Positions 7,703-17,083 are shown, counted from the stretch's first letter. The stretch is DNA of 64,000 nucleotides from Mucilaginibacter_A sp050954285 (GCA_050954285.1 JBPBPL010000006.1:1-64000), one strand, 5' to 3'. A program made the numbers and translations. The notes: generated by a model not told the origin, from the letters alone.

Positions 7703-9586
7703 TCAGGGCTTTTTACCTTTTTTCAATGTAATTTCAATCGCACCATTTTTACCTTTATCCCCATATTTTGCTGTTGCATAAGTCTCGTTTAAAACTTTGA
7801 TACTTTCAATATCATTGGGATTAATGCTTTCGAGAGAATTATTTTTTTTTACTTCAACCCCATCTACAATTATTAATGCTTTTTCATAAAGTGTATTACC
7901 ATCAGCTCTTACTGGCCCCATCATTTTAGTTGTATCCAATCTAGCATTACCAACAATAATAACATCATTTAATTTTACGCCTTTTGCTGCCGAATCTTGG
8001 TTTACTCCAATATTTGATGTTGAATAAACCTTATTTGTTCCTGCCAAAGTAAAATTAACCGGCATTGTATAAGCAACTCGAACTGGTTTACCATTTTGAG
8101 TTCCTGGAATCCATTGTGGTGATACTGATAAAACACGAATTGCTTCCGGCCCACAGCCACCGCCAATATCGCGTAACACTTTAATATCGTTTAGTTTGCC
8201 ATCTTTTTCTACAATAAAAGAAACGATTACGCGGCCGGTGATTTTCTGGTCTCTGGCTTCTTTTGGGTAATGGATAGATTTGGCTAAAAAATTGCCAAAT
8301 GCCACCTCTCCACCCGGAAAAGAAGGTAATTTTTCTACTAATGCAAAACTAACGGGTTCACTTTTTGCAATTATTATTGATGTAATACCTGCCATATGGT
8401 TTCCCTGCAATACCACAACCGGCAGTTTTTTCTTCACATCCGTAAAACTTTTGGCAATAGTATTATAGTTAGCGTATTCAAAAGTTAGCAAATCGCCTTC
8501 CGTATAATTGCTTATTTTAAAATTTCCGTCTTGATCCGTTATAAAATCAATACTCTTTTTAGCATACATAATTTTAACACCAGCCAAAGGATCACCATTG
8601 ATACTCACCACTTTCCCTTTAAACTTTTGTGTGATGGTAGCGGATAATTTTGGTGTTGAGTAAAGATTTGGTAAAACATTTATTTGATGTGTTAAATCTA
8701 CCGCCACTTCTCTAATTGGTACATCACTGCTAATGTTATCTGATATTTTTTGTATCGTTTGCTGCTTGCTTACGGTAGCTGATGTAAAAATTAGCATCAG
8801 GCCGAAAAGCGGTGCCGATAATCCGTATTTTAACAGTGCACTACGTTTAGACGGATTTTTATGCAACATCAAAATCCGTTTTTTCAAGAGTGATTGATTG
8901 AAAAAACTATTGACTAATTGGTTGGGCTGCACGCCCATTTGCTGACTCAGCAACAGCATCGCGTAATCTGATTTCTCTACGCCGAAACTAATCGCATTCT
9001 GATCTGCCATAAATTCGTGGTTGTGTTTAATGGATTTCCGGTAGAGATAGATTACCGGGTTAAACCAGTTGAGGATAGTAAGCACTTCAAACAAAAGCAC
9101 ATCCGCAGAATGTAAATGCGCGGCATGAAGCTGCTCATGCTGATAAACAACTTCGTATTGCGGCAGCTTGTCATCTACTTCAATCTGCCCGAAAAAGGAA
9201 TATGCCCGGCCATTTTCATTTTGCTGCATCAATTTACTTAACACAAAAAAACGATAAAATAACCGTGCAAAAAGCAGCATAGCCACCAGCCAGTAAACCG
9301 TTGTAAAAAGCTGCGCAATGGTAAAAACTGGATTTGCTTGGGGCGATACCTGATAAACAAAACCGGGATCGATGTAGTAAATTGTTTGCTGCACTTTTTG
9401 GGTGATAAACAGGTTTTTAACCCATTCCGATTGGATCATCGGGATAAAAAATGATAAGATTGCCGCTGAAACAAGGTAGATTCTATTCAGCATAAAATAC
9501 GTTTCCTTGCGTAAAAGCAACAAATAAAACCCGTAAAACAGTGCCAGATACAGGTTTGCCAAAATCAGGTAATGCCACCAGTTCAT
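7703..9586 (-). CDS. BlaR1/MecR1-type M56 peptidase fused to TonB and plug-like domains
   Basis: 627 residues in four parts. (1) N-terminal membrane segments (about 5-25, 36-52, 90-115) with the M56 zinc site HEQLH at 150-154 and the downstream NHEFMAD around 190-194. (2) A carboxypeptidase-regulatory-like beta domain (about 322-375). (3) A TonB C-terminal-like domain (about 420-515) with YPKEARDQKITGRVIVSFIV. (4) A terminal segment resembling a TonB-receptor plug (SINPNDIESIKVLNETYATAKYG cut here into SINPNDIESIKV plus YGDKGKNGAIEI). It is second in an operon with BlaI (2-base gap), so by family it is the sensor-protease that relieves BlaI repression. The inducing signal is unknown; no beta-lactamase lies nearby. 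Confidence 0.9.
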   Translation of the reverse strand: MNWWHYLILANLYLALFYGFYLLLLRKETYFMLNRIYLVSAAILSFFIPMIQSEWVKNLFITQKVQQTIYYIDPGFVYQVSPQANPVFTIAQLFTTVYWLVAMLLFARLFYRFFVLSKLMQQNENGRAYSFFGQIEVDDKLPQYEVVYQHEQLHAAHLHSADVLLFEVLTILNWFNPVIYLYRKSIKHNHEFMADQNAISFGVEKSDYAMLLLSQQMGVQPNQLVNSFFNQSLLKKRILMLHKNPSKRSALLKYGLSAPLFGLMLIFTSATVSKQQTIQKISDNISSDVPIREVAVDLTHQINVLPNLYSTPKLSATITQKFKGKVVSINGDPLAGVKIMYAKKSIDFITDQDGNFKISNYTEGDLLTFEYANYNTIAKSFTDVKKKLPVVVLQGNHMAGITSIIIAKSEPVSFALVEKLPSFPGGEVAFGNFLAKSIHYPKEARDQKITGRVIVSFIVEKDGKLNDIKVLRDIGGGCGPEAIRVLSVSPQWIPGTQNGKPVRVAYTMPVNFTLAGTNKVYSTSNIGVNQDSAAKGVKLNDVIIVGNARLDTTKMMGPVRADGNTLYEKALIIVDGVEVKKNNSLESINPNDIESIKVLNETYATAKYGDKGKNGAIEITLKKGKKP

Positions 9587-9588
9587 GA

Positions 9589-9963
9589 TTATTTTTGTTT
9601 AAGTTTTTCAATCAGTTTCATGATCTCGTCCGCTTCTTTCAGGTCGATTTTTTCCTTTTCTACAAAAAAGGAAAACATGCGCTCCACAGAATTATCAAAA
9701 TAGCCGGTCAGTAGTTTATCGGCAGAAAAATTCTGGTATTCCTCCTTGCTCACCAGCGGATAATACTGATGACTTTTGCCAAAAGAATTGTGGCTGATAA
9801 AGCCTTTGGTTTCCAGGATACGGATGAAAGTAGAAACGGTATTATAGGCGGGTTTTGGCGAAGGCAGTTCGTCTATTACTTCTTTTACAAAGGCTTTTTG
9901 CAACTGCCACAGCACTTGCATCACCTGTTCTTCAGCTCGGGTTAGTTCTTTAATCGGTTTCAT
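9589..9963 (-). CDS. BlaI/MecI-family transcriptional repressor
   Basis: 124 residues, winged-helix penicillinase-repressor family. The N-terminal LTRAEEQVMQVLWQL and PAYNTVSTFIRILETKGFI segments are the characteristic DNA-binding winged helix. The C-terminal half should dimerise and carry the protease-sensitive site. It is the promoter-proximal gene of the BlaI-M56 pair, and an inverted repeat lies 9 bases upstream of its start, consistent with autorepression. Targets beyond this operon are not visible. Confidence 0.92.
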   Translation of the reverse strand: MKPIKELTRAEEQVMQVLWQLQKAFVKEVIDELPSPKPAYNTVSTFIRILETKGFISHNSFGKSHQYYPLVSKEEYQNFSADKLLTGYFDNSVERMFSFFVEKEKIDLKEADEIMKLIEKLKQK

Positions 9964-9971
9964 AGAACTAA

Positions 9972-9997
9972 GTTAAAACTATTATTTTAGTTTAACA
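9972..9997. promoter_or_regulatory. Candidate BlaI operator
   Basis: AAACTA (9976-9981) and TAGTTT (9988-9993) form a perfect 6-bp dyad with a 6-base spacer, extendable to GTTA/TAAC with one bulge. ACTA/TAGT half-sites resemble the known BlaI/MecI operator core. It lies immediately upstream of the BlaI-like gene. Confidence 0.5.
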
Positions 9998-10059
9998 ACT
10001 AAAGAATTAAAATACTTTTAAATAGGATGTAAGGCGATTGGGTTTAATTTAATCAGTCA

Positions 10060-10085
10060 AATTTAGGTTGATAAAAGAAGTATGG
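10060..10085 (-). repeat. GCTTCTTTTA-family element before rhomboid 3' end
   Basis: Minus-strand reading is CATACTTCTTTTATC, AACC, TAAATT. The flanking GGTTGATAAAAGAAG 15-mer recurs at 45849 and 59198. The element is four bases from the stop of the rhomboid gene. Confidence 0.7.
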
Positions 10086-10089
10086 TAGT

Positions 10090-10704
10090 TTACCGTAAAC
10101 CCAGTTTTCCCAGGAAATAAGGAACTACATCTGGGTACAAAATTATGGTAATGATAATGCCGTTTAGGGCACCATAAAAATGAGCATCGTGGTTGATGGT
10201 ATCAGCCTGCTGCCTGCCGGCATAAACGCAATAAACCAAATATAATCCTCCAAATACAATTGCCGGGATCGGGATGGGCAGCGGCAGGATTATCATCTTC
10301 GTCATTGGGTCAAATAGAATAAAACTGAAAAGTACAGCCGAAATTGCCCCGGAAGCGCCCAATGTCCGGTACCAGAAATCTTCCCGGTGCTTCATCACTG
10401 TTGGCAAATCACTCAGCACCAAACTCACCAGATACAAAACCGCAAACTGCCAGTGGCCAATAATGCGCTCCAGATTGAAAGCAAAAAAGTAATAGGACAC
10501 CATGTTGAAAATCAGGTGCTGCCAATCTTTGTGGATCAAGCCGCTGGTGAAAAGCGTATAAATTTTTTGCCTGCGATAAACCTGGTACGGACTCAATATC
10601 AGCTGTTCATAAATCTCTGGGTTGTTAAAAGCCAGCAAACTGGTAAGCAGCGTAAGCACGAAAATAGCCGAAGCCACAGGCGTTGCATAAATATATTCAA
10701 GCAT
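10090..10704 (-). CDS. Rhomboid-family intramembrane serine protease
   Basis: 204 residues with about six membrane spans. The catalytic serine is in GASGA (Ser119) and the histidine in the last span is His175 (NHDAHFYGALNG). The HLIFNM motif around residues 63-68 supplies the conserved His and Asn of the oxyanion region. These three signatures in order define an active rhomboid protease, which cleaves within transmembrane segments. It starts four bases after the stop of the M14 gene on the same strand, so translational coupling is likely. Its substrates cannot be inferred. Confidence 0.93.
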   Translation of the reverse strand: MLEYIYATPVASAIFVLTLLTSLLAFNNPEIYEQLILSPYQVYRRQKIYTLFTSGLIHKDWQHLIFNMVSYYFFAFNLERIIGHWQFAVLYLVSLVLSDLPTVMKHREDFWYRTLGASGAISAVLFSFILFDPMTKMIILPLPIPIPAIVFGGLYLVYCVYAGRQQADTINHDAHFYGALNGIIITIILYPDVVPYFLGKLGLR

Positions 10705-10708
10705 GGTT

Positions 10709-12451
10709 TTATTTTAAATTGAGTTTCACCGAAGCAGCCAACCGGCCAACCGGATAACGCATAAAAGTTGGTTCAAAGTAAGCAGAATTTTTATAAACAA
10801 AATTAAGCTGTGCGGCGGCACTTTTGGCCAGATCAGGATTCTTTGCTTTTTCGGTTTCCAGTTTTTGTTTGAGAATTGGGTCTTTTTTAAGCAGATCAGC
10901 AGCCACATCTTCAAAAACATAATCAGAAAAATATTCTTTTTGGCCGAGAATCGAATCGAAAAAGTTCCAGGCAAAAAACGAATCTACACCTTGCGGTTCC
11001 AGCGTTTCTACAATGTACCGGTTCATCGGCTGATCGGTATAGATTACGGCATCGCCCGCATCATATTTCAGCGATGCTGTTTTTACCAATACTTTTACGT
11101 TACTGTGCAGATAATGCCCTTCAAACGGGCGTGGCGGCGTTTTATAATCGGTAATCATATAATTTTGAACGGATAAAGTGGTATCGTTTTTTAGCCTGAA
11201 TACTTTTACGCCGTTTTTTTCCATCAAATCAATCACTTTCCCCCAAGCCTGCGGAATGATGTAGGCGGCCGGTTTATCTGCAAAAACTGTGGCTTTATAA
11301 GTATTATAATACCGGATATTTTTGGTGAAAGGCTTGGTTCGGTCATAATAAAGCCGGGGCAAACCGCTCACTTCGCTGGGTTTGTGGCCAGCAGTAAATC
11401 CTTTGAAAGAGATCATATCAAAACTGGATTTATCCAGTTCCCAATTTAGGGCAAACGTTTTTTGGGTTTTGGTTTGATTATCAGCCTGCGCCTTAATTTC
11501 ACCGATAAAAACAGCATCGCGCTGCACCACATCGATCAAATGCTGCATAAAATCATACGTCGAAAGTACACGCGGTGCGTAAGTTTTGAGCATGTGCGTT
11601 TCGGTAATGTAACTGATGATATTGCGCTGCGCCGTAAAACCTGATGAATATCGCGGCGTTTCCAGGAAACCAACCAGACCGGAATCCGGCGTGTTCTCCT
11701 CCGATTCTACGTAGGGCGTCATCTCGAAACCGCTTTTTTTCATCCTTAAAAACAGTTCCGGTGTTAATTTTTTTGCAGTATAATCCGCCAGAATCGGGTT
11801 TTGCTTGTTGTGCTGCGTTTCAATCAGCGTCATCACGTATTGATAATCTGCGCCATCGCTCACGTGATTATCCAGGAAAACGTCTGGTTTCCAGGTATTC
11901 AAAATCTGCATAAAAGCAAGTGCATTTTTAGAATCTGCTTTGATAAAATCGCGGTTCAGATCCAGGTTTCGTGCATTTCCACGGAAACCGTAAGCTGCCG
12001 GCCCGTTCTGGTTCACGCGCGAAAGTCCGCGGTTCAAACAGCCGTCAATATTGTAAACCGCAATCACACAAATTACCACATCTTTTGGTAAAGCATTCTT
12101 TTTCAACAGATCGCGGACCAGCATCATACTGGCATCAATGCCGTCCGGTTCGCCGGGATGGATGCCGTTATTGATCAGGATAACGCGTTTGTTCTGCTTT
12201 TTGATAATTGCCGGATCAAAGATTTTATCTTTTGAAAGCACGATCAATTGCAGCGGTTTGCCAATATCCGTAGTGCCGATATTGTAAACTTTAAGCTGAT
12301 CATACTGCTTGTCCAACTGCTGATAATAGTTTACAATCTGCGTGTAAGTAGCGGTTGTATTTTTCTGCGGATCATTTTCAAAAGGTGTGGTTTGTGCTTT
12401 TGCAAAAAAACCAATTAGCATCAATCCAAAACCAAACAGTAAAGTTTTCAT
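10709..12451 (-). CDS. Secreted M14-family zinc carboxypeptidase
   Basis: 580 residues with an N-terminal signal peptide ending at FFAKAQ. Zinc ligands are His98 and Glu101 in HPGEPDG and His196 in DNHVSDG; the substrate-binding block GNARNLDLNRDF lies between them as in M14 enzymes. The C-terminal 250 residues are an extra domain common in long Bacteroidota M14 proteins and of unknown role. Probably periplasmic or outer-membrane associated, hydrolysing C-terminal residues of peptides. It forms an operon with the rhomboid gene downstream. Confidence 0.9.
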   Translation of the reverse strand: MKTLLFGFGLMLIGFFAKAQTTPFENDPQKNTTATYTQIVNYYQQLDKQYDQLKVYNIGTTDIGKPLQLIVLSKDKIFDPAIIKKQNKRVILINNGIHPGEPDGIDASMMLVRDLLKKNALPKDVVICVIAVYNIDGCLNRGLSRVNQNGPAAYGFRGNARNLDLNRDFIKADSKNALAFMQILNTWKPDVFLDNHVSDGADYQYVMTLIETQHNKQNPILADYTAKKLTPELFLRMKKSGFEMTPYVESEENTPDSGLVGFLETPRYSSGFTAQRNIISYITETHMLKTYAPRVLSTYDFMQHLIDVVQRDAVFIGEIKAQADNQTKTQKTFALNWELDKSSFDMISFKGFTAGHKPSEVSGLPRLYYDRTKPFTKNIRYYNTYKATVFADKPAAYIIPQAWGKVIDLMEKNGVKVFRLKNDTTLSVQNYMITDYKTPPRPFEGHYLHSNVKVLVKTASLKYDAGDAVIYTDQPMNRYIVETLEPQGVDSFFAWNFFDSILGQKEYFSDYVFEDVAADLLKKDPILKQKLETEKAKNPDLAKSAAAQLNFVYKNSAYFEPTFMRYPVGRLAASVKLNLK

Positions 12452-12478
12452 GCTGAAAAGATAGAAAAGAATTGGGAG

Positions 12479-12505
12479 GATGCTTCTTTTATCGACCTTT
12501 TTTTA
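12479..12505 (+). repeat. GCTTCTTTTA-family element
   Basis: GATGCTTCTTTTATC exact core followed by GACC and a T-run in place of the usual ATAAAATC. It sits between the M14 start and the end of the MmcQ-like gene. Confidence 0.75.
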
Positions 12506-12850
12506 TTGCAGATCGTCCCGCATTTTTTTGGGCAGGCTTTTTACGATAAGCTGGTACGAATGATCAATCATTTCCAGCAACTGTTTTTCGCTCAAATTTC
12601 CATCCATAAAAACAGTATTCCAGTGGGTTTTGTTCATGTGGAAACCCGGCTGAACTTCGCTGTAACTTTCACGCAGCTCTATCGCGCGATCAGGATCGCA
12701 TTTTACGTTGAACCGATCACTTTTTCTAAGCGAAATCAGTAAAAATATTTTTCCACCGACTTTAAACACAAGTGTGTCATCACCAAAGGGCATGGTTTCT
12801 TCCGTACCGGGTTTGTGTAAACAATATTCTCGCAGTGATTCAATATTCAT
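12503..12850 (-). CDS. MmcQ/YjbR-family protein
   Basis: 115 residues with the YjbR fold signature: GTEETMPFGDDTLVFKVGGKIF at the N-terminus (shown in part), FNVKCDPDRAIELRE in the middle, and WNTVFMDGNLSEKQLLEMIDHSY near the end. Members adopt a CyaY-like fold and are often described as DNA-binding, but no precise function is established. It is two bases from the stop of the upstream outer-membrane gene on the same strand, so probably co-transcribed. Confidence 0.9.
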   Translation of the reverse strand: MNIESLREYCLHKPGTEETMPFGDDTLVFKVGGKIFLLISLRKSDRFNVKCDPDRAIELRESYSEVQPGFHMNKTHWNTVFMDGNLSEKQLLEMIDHSYQLIVKSLPKKMRDDLQ

Positions 12851-12852
12851 GA

Positions 12853-13578
12853 TTAATAATAAAATCTGCGGATTGGTTTACGGAAAGATACCGGGTTGCC
12901 AAAATTGTATTTTAATCCAACATGTACGAATGCATACCGATCTACATGGTTGTTTCTGAATTGTGTTGGCGGATCGTCGTATCCATCCAAACCTTCACCA
13001 TAAGCCAGATTTTCTTCATACCCCACATCCAAACGAACGCCAGGCTCATGGTACTGATTGTAAAATTTAAACTCGTAACCAGCCCTGAATACCAGCATAA
13101 TTTCTATACTGGCATCCCGACCGGGGAAAACGTAACCAGGATTGTTGAGGCTTTTTCGCTGTATAAAAGTCATTTGGTTATGGATGAAGCCAAAACCTGT
13201 ACCGGCATAAAAGTTTTTGAGCGCGTTTAAAATGCGATTGTCTTCGTAATTAATAATTTCGCCGGCCTGGAAATCTCCATAAAGCAAAATGGCCTCGTAG
13301 GTGTTGATAAAACCTCTTGTATCTTTATCGGTATGCGGATCTCCGCCGGCGAGCTGGCCGGCCTGCAACTCGGTCGTGAGGGTAGAAAACGGACTCAAGT
13401 TGTAGTTGAAATTGACGAAAGCGGCGCCTTTGTTAAGGTGCTTCGTTAAATCCGCATCAGCCCGTGTAACGCCTGCGCCTGCACCTATGCTATAACCTAA
13501 ATAGTTGTAGCTAAGCTGGGCGTACAGAAATTTAGTGCATAAAAATAGTGTGCACGTTAGTACAGCAAATTTTTTCAA
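12853..13578 (-). CDS. Outer-membrane beta-barrel protein, paralogue 1
   Basis: 241 residues with a signal peptide ending at KFLYAQ. The mature part is a series of alternating strands with glycine and aromatic girdles (YLGYSIGAGAGVTRA, FVNFNYNLSPFSTLTTELQAG, FAGTG-like YAGTGFGFIHNQ, VHVGLKYNF), consistent with a small outer-membrane barrel. It is clearly related to the next upstream gene: both share SIGAGAG/SLGVGIS, TEL/EAQ-GKL and the final FRKPI/YRKPI stretch. The pair is probably a tandem duplication. Function unknown. Confidence 0.8.
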   Translation of the reverse strand: MKKFAVLTCTLFLCTKFLYAQLSYNYLGYSIGAGAGVTRADADLTKHLNKGAAFVNFNYNLSPFSTLTTELQAGQLAGGDPHTDKDTRGFINTYEAILLYGDFQAGEIINYEDNRILNALKNFYAGTGFGFIHNQMTFIQRKSLNNPGYVFPGRDASIEIMLVFRAGYEFKFYNQYHEPGVRLDVGYEENLAYGEGLDGYDDPPTQFRNNHVDRYAFVHVGLKYNFGNPVSFRKPIRRFYY

Positions 13579-13626
13579 GGGGCGTATCTGCTAAAATAAA
13601 TTTTCCCTAGACCCTGATTTTCGATA

Positions 13627-14361
13627 TTAAAAAGCGCCTACATGAATGGGCTTGCGGTAGGAAGTAACACCGCCGATGCCTACTTTAATGCCGAAGTTAA
13701 TTTGCGAATACCAATCACCGTAATGGCCGGATTTAATCCCATCCATATTGTCTCCGGTAGAAAAATTAGCTTGGTAGCCTATGTTTAAACGAATATTCGG
13801 CTCGTCGTAGGCATTGTAAATTTTGTATTCGTAACCAATCCTGACCGGGATAATCAGTTCCGTACTTTTATCCAAACCGGTAAGAACTAAATTTTGATCA
13901 ACATAATCCGTACGGTTAACAGGATCTATATTGTTGAAAATCACCCCGATACCTGTACCTACATAAATATTTTTGGCACCATTTAAAATTTTTGTCAGGA
14001 TAGGTATAGAACTGAAATCATCATTGTAATTAATAAACTCGCCTAACTGCACATCAGCATGAAACATAAAAGATTTATATTTATTGGTCGAGTATTCTCC
14101 GTAATATCCTTTGCTGGTATCTGCATTGGCACTTTCAAGCTTACCAAACTGTGCCTCTGTACTAAAAGTAACAAAAGGAGTAACGTGATAGTTAAGATTA
14201 ACGTCAAATGCGGCCTGACTGTAAACCTGATGTAAATCGCCATGTATTTTGACGCTGCTAATACCTACACCCAAACTAAATTGATCATAATTGTAACCGA
14301 TCTGGGCAGAAACAGTAAAACTGATCAATACAAATGCAATTAAGAAGGATATCTTTTTCAA
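13627..14361 (-). CDS. Outer-membrane beta-barrel protein, paralogue 2
   Basis: 244 residues, signal peptide ending at FTVSAQ. The strand pattern parallels its neighbour: GYNYDQFSLGVGISSVKIHG, FDVNLNYHVTPFVTFSTEAQ, NIYVGTGIGVIFNN, VRIGYEYKIYNAYDEPNIRL and a closing VTSYRKPIHVGAF. It is the first gene of a three-gene minus-strand run (13627, 12853, 12503) and has a good promoter upstream. Likely a small surface or periplasm-facing barrel; no enzymatic motif is present. Confidence 0.8.
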   Translation of the reverse strand: MKKISFLIAFVLISFTVSAQIGYNYDQFSLGVGISSVKIHGDLHQVYSQAAFDVNLNYHVTPFVTFSTEAQFGKLESANADTSKGYYGEYSTNKYKSFMFHADVQLGEFINYNDDFSSIPILTKILNGAKNIYVGTGIGVIFNNIDPVNRTDYVDQNLVLTGLDKSTELIIPVRIGYEYKIYNAYDEPNIRLNIGYQANFSTGDNMDGIKSGHYGDWYSQINFGIKVGIGGVTSYRKPIHVGAF

Positions 14362-14427
14362 AAGTTATATTTTTTAATGATCAGACCAAATGCCATACTA
14401 TCAATTATTTTTGAAGGTGGCTATTTC

Positions 14428-14457
14428 CAAAAATAGAATTATTAACTTATTATCAAA
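14428..14457 (-). promoter_or_regulatory. Promoter for the outer-membrane gene pair
   Basis: On the minus strand TTTG (14457-14454) is followed by 18 bases and TATTTTTG (14435-14428), matching TTTG-N17-23-TAnnTTTG. The start codon of the barrel gene is about 66 bases downstream. A plus-strand TATTTTTG at 14406-14413 could similarly serve pepT, without a clear -33 box. Confidence 0.6.
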
Positions 14458-14468
14458 AATGTTTAACG

Positions 14469-15719
14469 ATGAATGCCTCGCTTATGTTGCAATACACAGT
14501 ACAAAATAGATTCTTAAAATACGTAAGTATTGATACTCAGTCAGATCCGGCTTCAAAGACCACGCCGTCCACCCAAAAACAAAAAGATTTGGGCCGGCTT
14601 TTGGTTGATGAATTACTTGAAATCGGACTGGAAGATGCGCACCTGGACGAGTATGGTTATGTATATGCAACCGTTCCGGCCAACACAGATAAAGCGGTTC
14701 CGGTTATTTGTTTTTGTGCGCACATGGATACCTCGCCGGATTGCAGCGGCGACAATGTGAAGCCAATTGTTCATGCCAATTATCAGGGGCAGGATTTAGT
14801 TTTGCCCGATGATCCTTCCGTAATAATCCAGCAGAATGAACATCCGGATTTAAAACATCAGCTCGGAAATGATATAATTACGGCCAGTGGCACAACTTTG
14901 CTTGGGGCCGATAATAAAGCCGGACTGGCTGCCATTGTAGATGCCTGCCGCCAGCTGATGGATCATCCCGAAATAAAACATGGCACCATCAAAATTTTAT
15001 TTACGCCGGATGAAGAGATTGGCCGCGGTGTAGACAAAGCTGATATGCAGAAACTGGCAGCCGATTTTGGTTATACCATAGACGGAGAATCAGCCGGAAC
15101 CATCGAAAATGAAACTTTTTCTGCGGATGGCGCGCAACTTAAAATTAAAGGGGTCAGCGCGCATCCGGGTTTTGCCAAAGGCAAAATGGAAAGTGCTATC
15201 AAAATTGCCGGGAAAATCTTGGCGGAACTGCCTATCAAACTTTCACCGGAAAGTACATCAGCCAAAGAAGGTTTTATTCATCCGGTTTGTATCAGCGGAC
15301 ATGTGGAAGAAGCGGTTATTGATTTCATCATCCGCGATTTTGAGGATGAAAAGCTGCAGGCTCATGCGGCAGTAATCCGGAATGTGGCCGAAAATGTGCT
15401 GCAGGATTTTCCATATGCTTCTTTTACCCTTAAAATTCATGAGCAATACCGCAACATGAAGCAGATTCTGGATCAGCACCAGCAAGTGATTGATTACGGA
15501 ATGGAAGCCATTAGCCGGGCAGGAATGGTGCCGCGTTTGCGCAGTATCCGCGGTGGCACGGACGGTTCGCGCCTGTCGTTTATGGGTTTGCCCTGTCCCA
15601 ATATTTTTGCCGGCGAACATGCTTTTCATGGTAAAGAAGAATGGGTTTCGGTGCAGGATATGCAAAGAGCGGTTGATACAATTGTACATTTAGCCAGCAT
15701 CTGGGAAGAGAAGAGCTAA
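14469..15719 (+). CDS. pepT: Peptidase T (tripeptide aminopeptidase)
   Basis: 416 residues, M20B family. Di-zinc site residues are visible: His85-Asp87 (AHMDTSPD), Asp148 (LGADNKAG), Glu182-Glu183 (TPDEEIGRG), and the late histidine in EHAFHGKEEW. GGTDGSRLSFMGLPCPN is the PepT C-terminal signature. It removes N-terminal residues from tripeptides in the cytoplasm. The chosen ATG gives a typical length; Met6 is an alternative start. A copy of the dispersed element follows four bases after the stop. Confidence 0.96.
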   Translation: MNASLMLQYTVQNRFLKYVSIDTQSDPASKTTPSTQKQKDLGRLLVDELLEIGLEDAHLDEYGYVYATVPANTDKAVPVICFCAHMDTSPDCSGDNVKPIVHANYQGQDLVLPDDPSVIIQQNEHPDLKHQLGNDIITASGTTLLGADNKAGLAAIVDACRQLMDHPEIKHGTIKILFTPDEEIGRGVDKADMQKLAADFGYTIDGESAGTIENETFSADGAQLKIKGVSAHPGFAKGKMESAIKIAGKILAELPIKLSPESTSAKEGFIHPVCISGHVEEAVIDFIIRDFEDEKLQAHAAVIRNVAENVLQDFPYASFTLKIHEQYRNMKQILDQHQQVIDYGMEAISRAGMVPRLRSIRGGTDGSRLSFMGLPCPNIFAGEHAFHGKEEWVSVQDMQRAVDTIVHLASIWEEKS

Positions 15720-15723
15720 ACGC

Positions 15724-15747
15724 GATGCTTCTTTTATCACATAAAAT
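15724..15747 (+). repeat. GCTTCTTTTA-family element at head of fucose operon
   Basis: GATGCTTCTTTTATC, AC, ATAAAATT: an exact core with perfect TTTTAT/ATAAAA arms. It lies between pepT and fucP. Confidence 0.8.
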
Positions 15748-15808
15748 TTAGTATACCTTCGGGATAAAATCTATATTTAGCGGCCAGTTTAAATCTTTAA
15801 AACCGAGT

Positions 15809-17077
15809 TTGATGCCGCAAAATAAGTTCCTGTTTCCGCTGATTTTAGTAACGTCTTTATTCTTTTTGTGGGGATTTGCGCACAACCTTGATCCCATCTT
15901 AATTCCTCACCTTAAAAAATCTTTCACATTAACCACCGTTCAGGCAACGCTGGTAGATTCTGCTGTTTTTATCGCCTATTTTATCATGGCTTTGCCGGCA
16001 GGTTTCATCATGAAAAAATATGGTTATAAAACCGGCATCATTACCGGGCTGCTGCTTTTTGCTTTTGGTGCTTACCTTTTTATTCCGGCCGCAAACACGC
16101 AGCAATACAGCTTTTTCCTGGTGGCGCTTTTTATTATTGCCTGCGGATTGACCATTTTAGAAACCGCTGCCAATCCATACATTTCTTCTTTGGGCGATGC
16201 AGAAAGTTCTATCCAACGCTTAAATTTCGCACAATCTTTTAATGGTTTGGCAGCTGCGCTGGCTCCTGTTATTGGCGCACGAATTATCCTTACCAAAGGT
16301 TATTCTGATGAAGCTTTACACCGGATGACGGATGCTGCACGAAAAATTGCGCTGGCTACCGAAGCTTCATCCGTAAAAACACCTTATTTTATTTTAGGTA
16401 CGATTCTGGTTGTCATTGCAATTGCTTTTGCCTTTACCAAACTACCCGAAATAGCATCCGGAGAAGAACATGCGGTTGATAAAAACATCTTCCAAACATT
16501 AAAACACAAACAATTATCCTGGGGCGTTGCGGCGCAGTTTTTTTATATCGGCGCGCAGGTTTCTGTTTTCAGTCTGTTCATTTTATACGCCACCAAATCT
16601 GCCGGAATTACCGAGGTAAAAGCAGCAGATTATTTAGGTGTTTGCGGCATTTCCTTCCTGATCGGCCGTTTCATCGGTACTTTCCTGATGAAATATTTTC
16701 AACCGGCCAACTTATTGGGCATCTATGCATCTATCAACGTAATACTTTGTTTAGCAGCAATTTACGGCAATGGTATGTTTACCGTTTACACCGTTATTGC
16801 CATCTGTTTTTTCATGTCGATCATGTTTCCGACTATCTTTGCGCTTGGCATCAAAAATTTGGGTGCAGACACGGCAATTGGCAGCAGCTTGATTGTGATG
16901 AGCATTGTTGGAGGTGCCATTTTACCACGCACTTTTGCTTACATCGGCGATGCCACCAGCAATATTCAGTATGGTTATTTTGTGCCGATGTTTTGTTTTG
17001 CAGTAGTGGCTTATTTTGGCTGGAGAGGTCATCACACCAATTTAAAACCTATAGAAACAGTAGCACCAATTTTATAA
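15809..17077 (+). CDS. fucP: L-fucose:H+ symporter
   Basis: 422 residues, major facilitator superfamily, FucP subfamily, with twelve predicted membrane helices. Signature stretches are FFLWGFAHNLDPILIPHLKK at the first helix and ETAANPYISSLGD, followed by RLNFAQSFNGLAAALAPV. The first of these contains the residues used by FucP for proton and sugar coupling. It is the first gene of an operon encoding oxidative fucose breakdown, which supports L-fucose as the substrate; related sugars such as D-arabinose or L-galactose are possible. Confidence 0.93.
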   Translation: MMPQNKFLFPLILVTSLFFLWGFAHNLDPILIPHLKKSFTLTTVQATLVDSAVFIAYFIMALPAGFIMKKYGYKTGIITGLLLFAFGAYLFIPAANTQQYSFFLVALFIIACGLTILETAANPYISSLGDAESSIQRLNFAQSFNGLAAALAPVIGARIILTKGYSDEALHRMTDAARKIALATEASSVKTPYFILGTILVVIAIAFAFTKLPEIASGEEHAVDKNIFQTLKHKQLSWGVAAQFFYIGAQVSVFSLFILYATKSAGITEVKAADYLGVCGISFLIGRFIGTFLMKYFQPANLLGIYASINVILCLAAIYGNGMFTVYTVIAICFFMSIMFPTIFALGIKNLGADTAIGSSLIVMSIVGGAILPRTFAYIGDATSNIQYGYFVPMFCFAVVAYFGWRGHHTNLKPIETVAPIL

Positions 17078-17083
17078 AATCAA

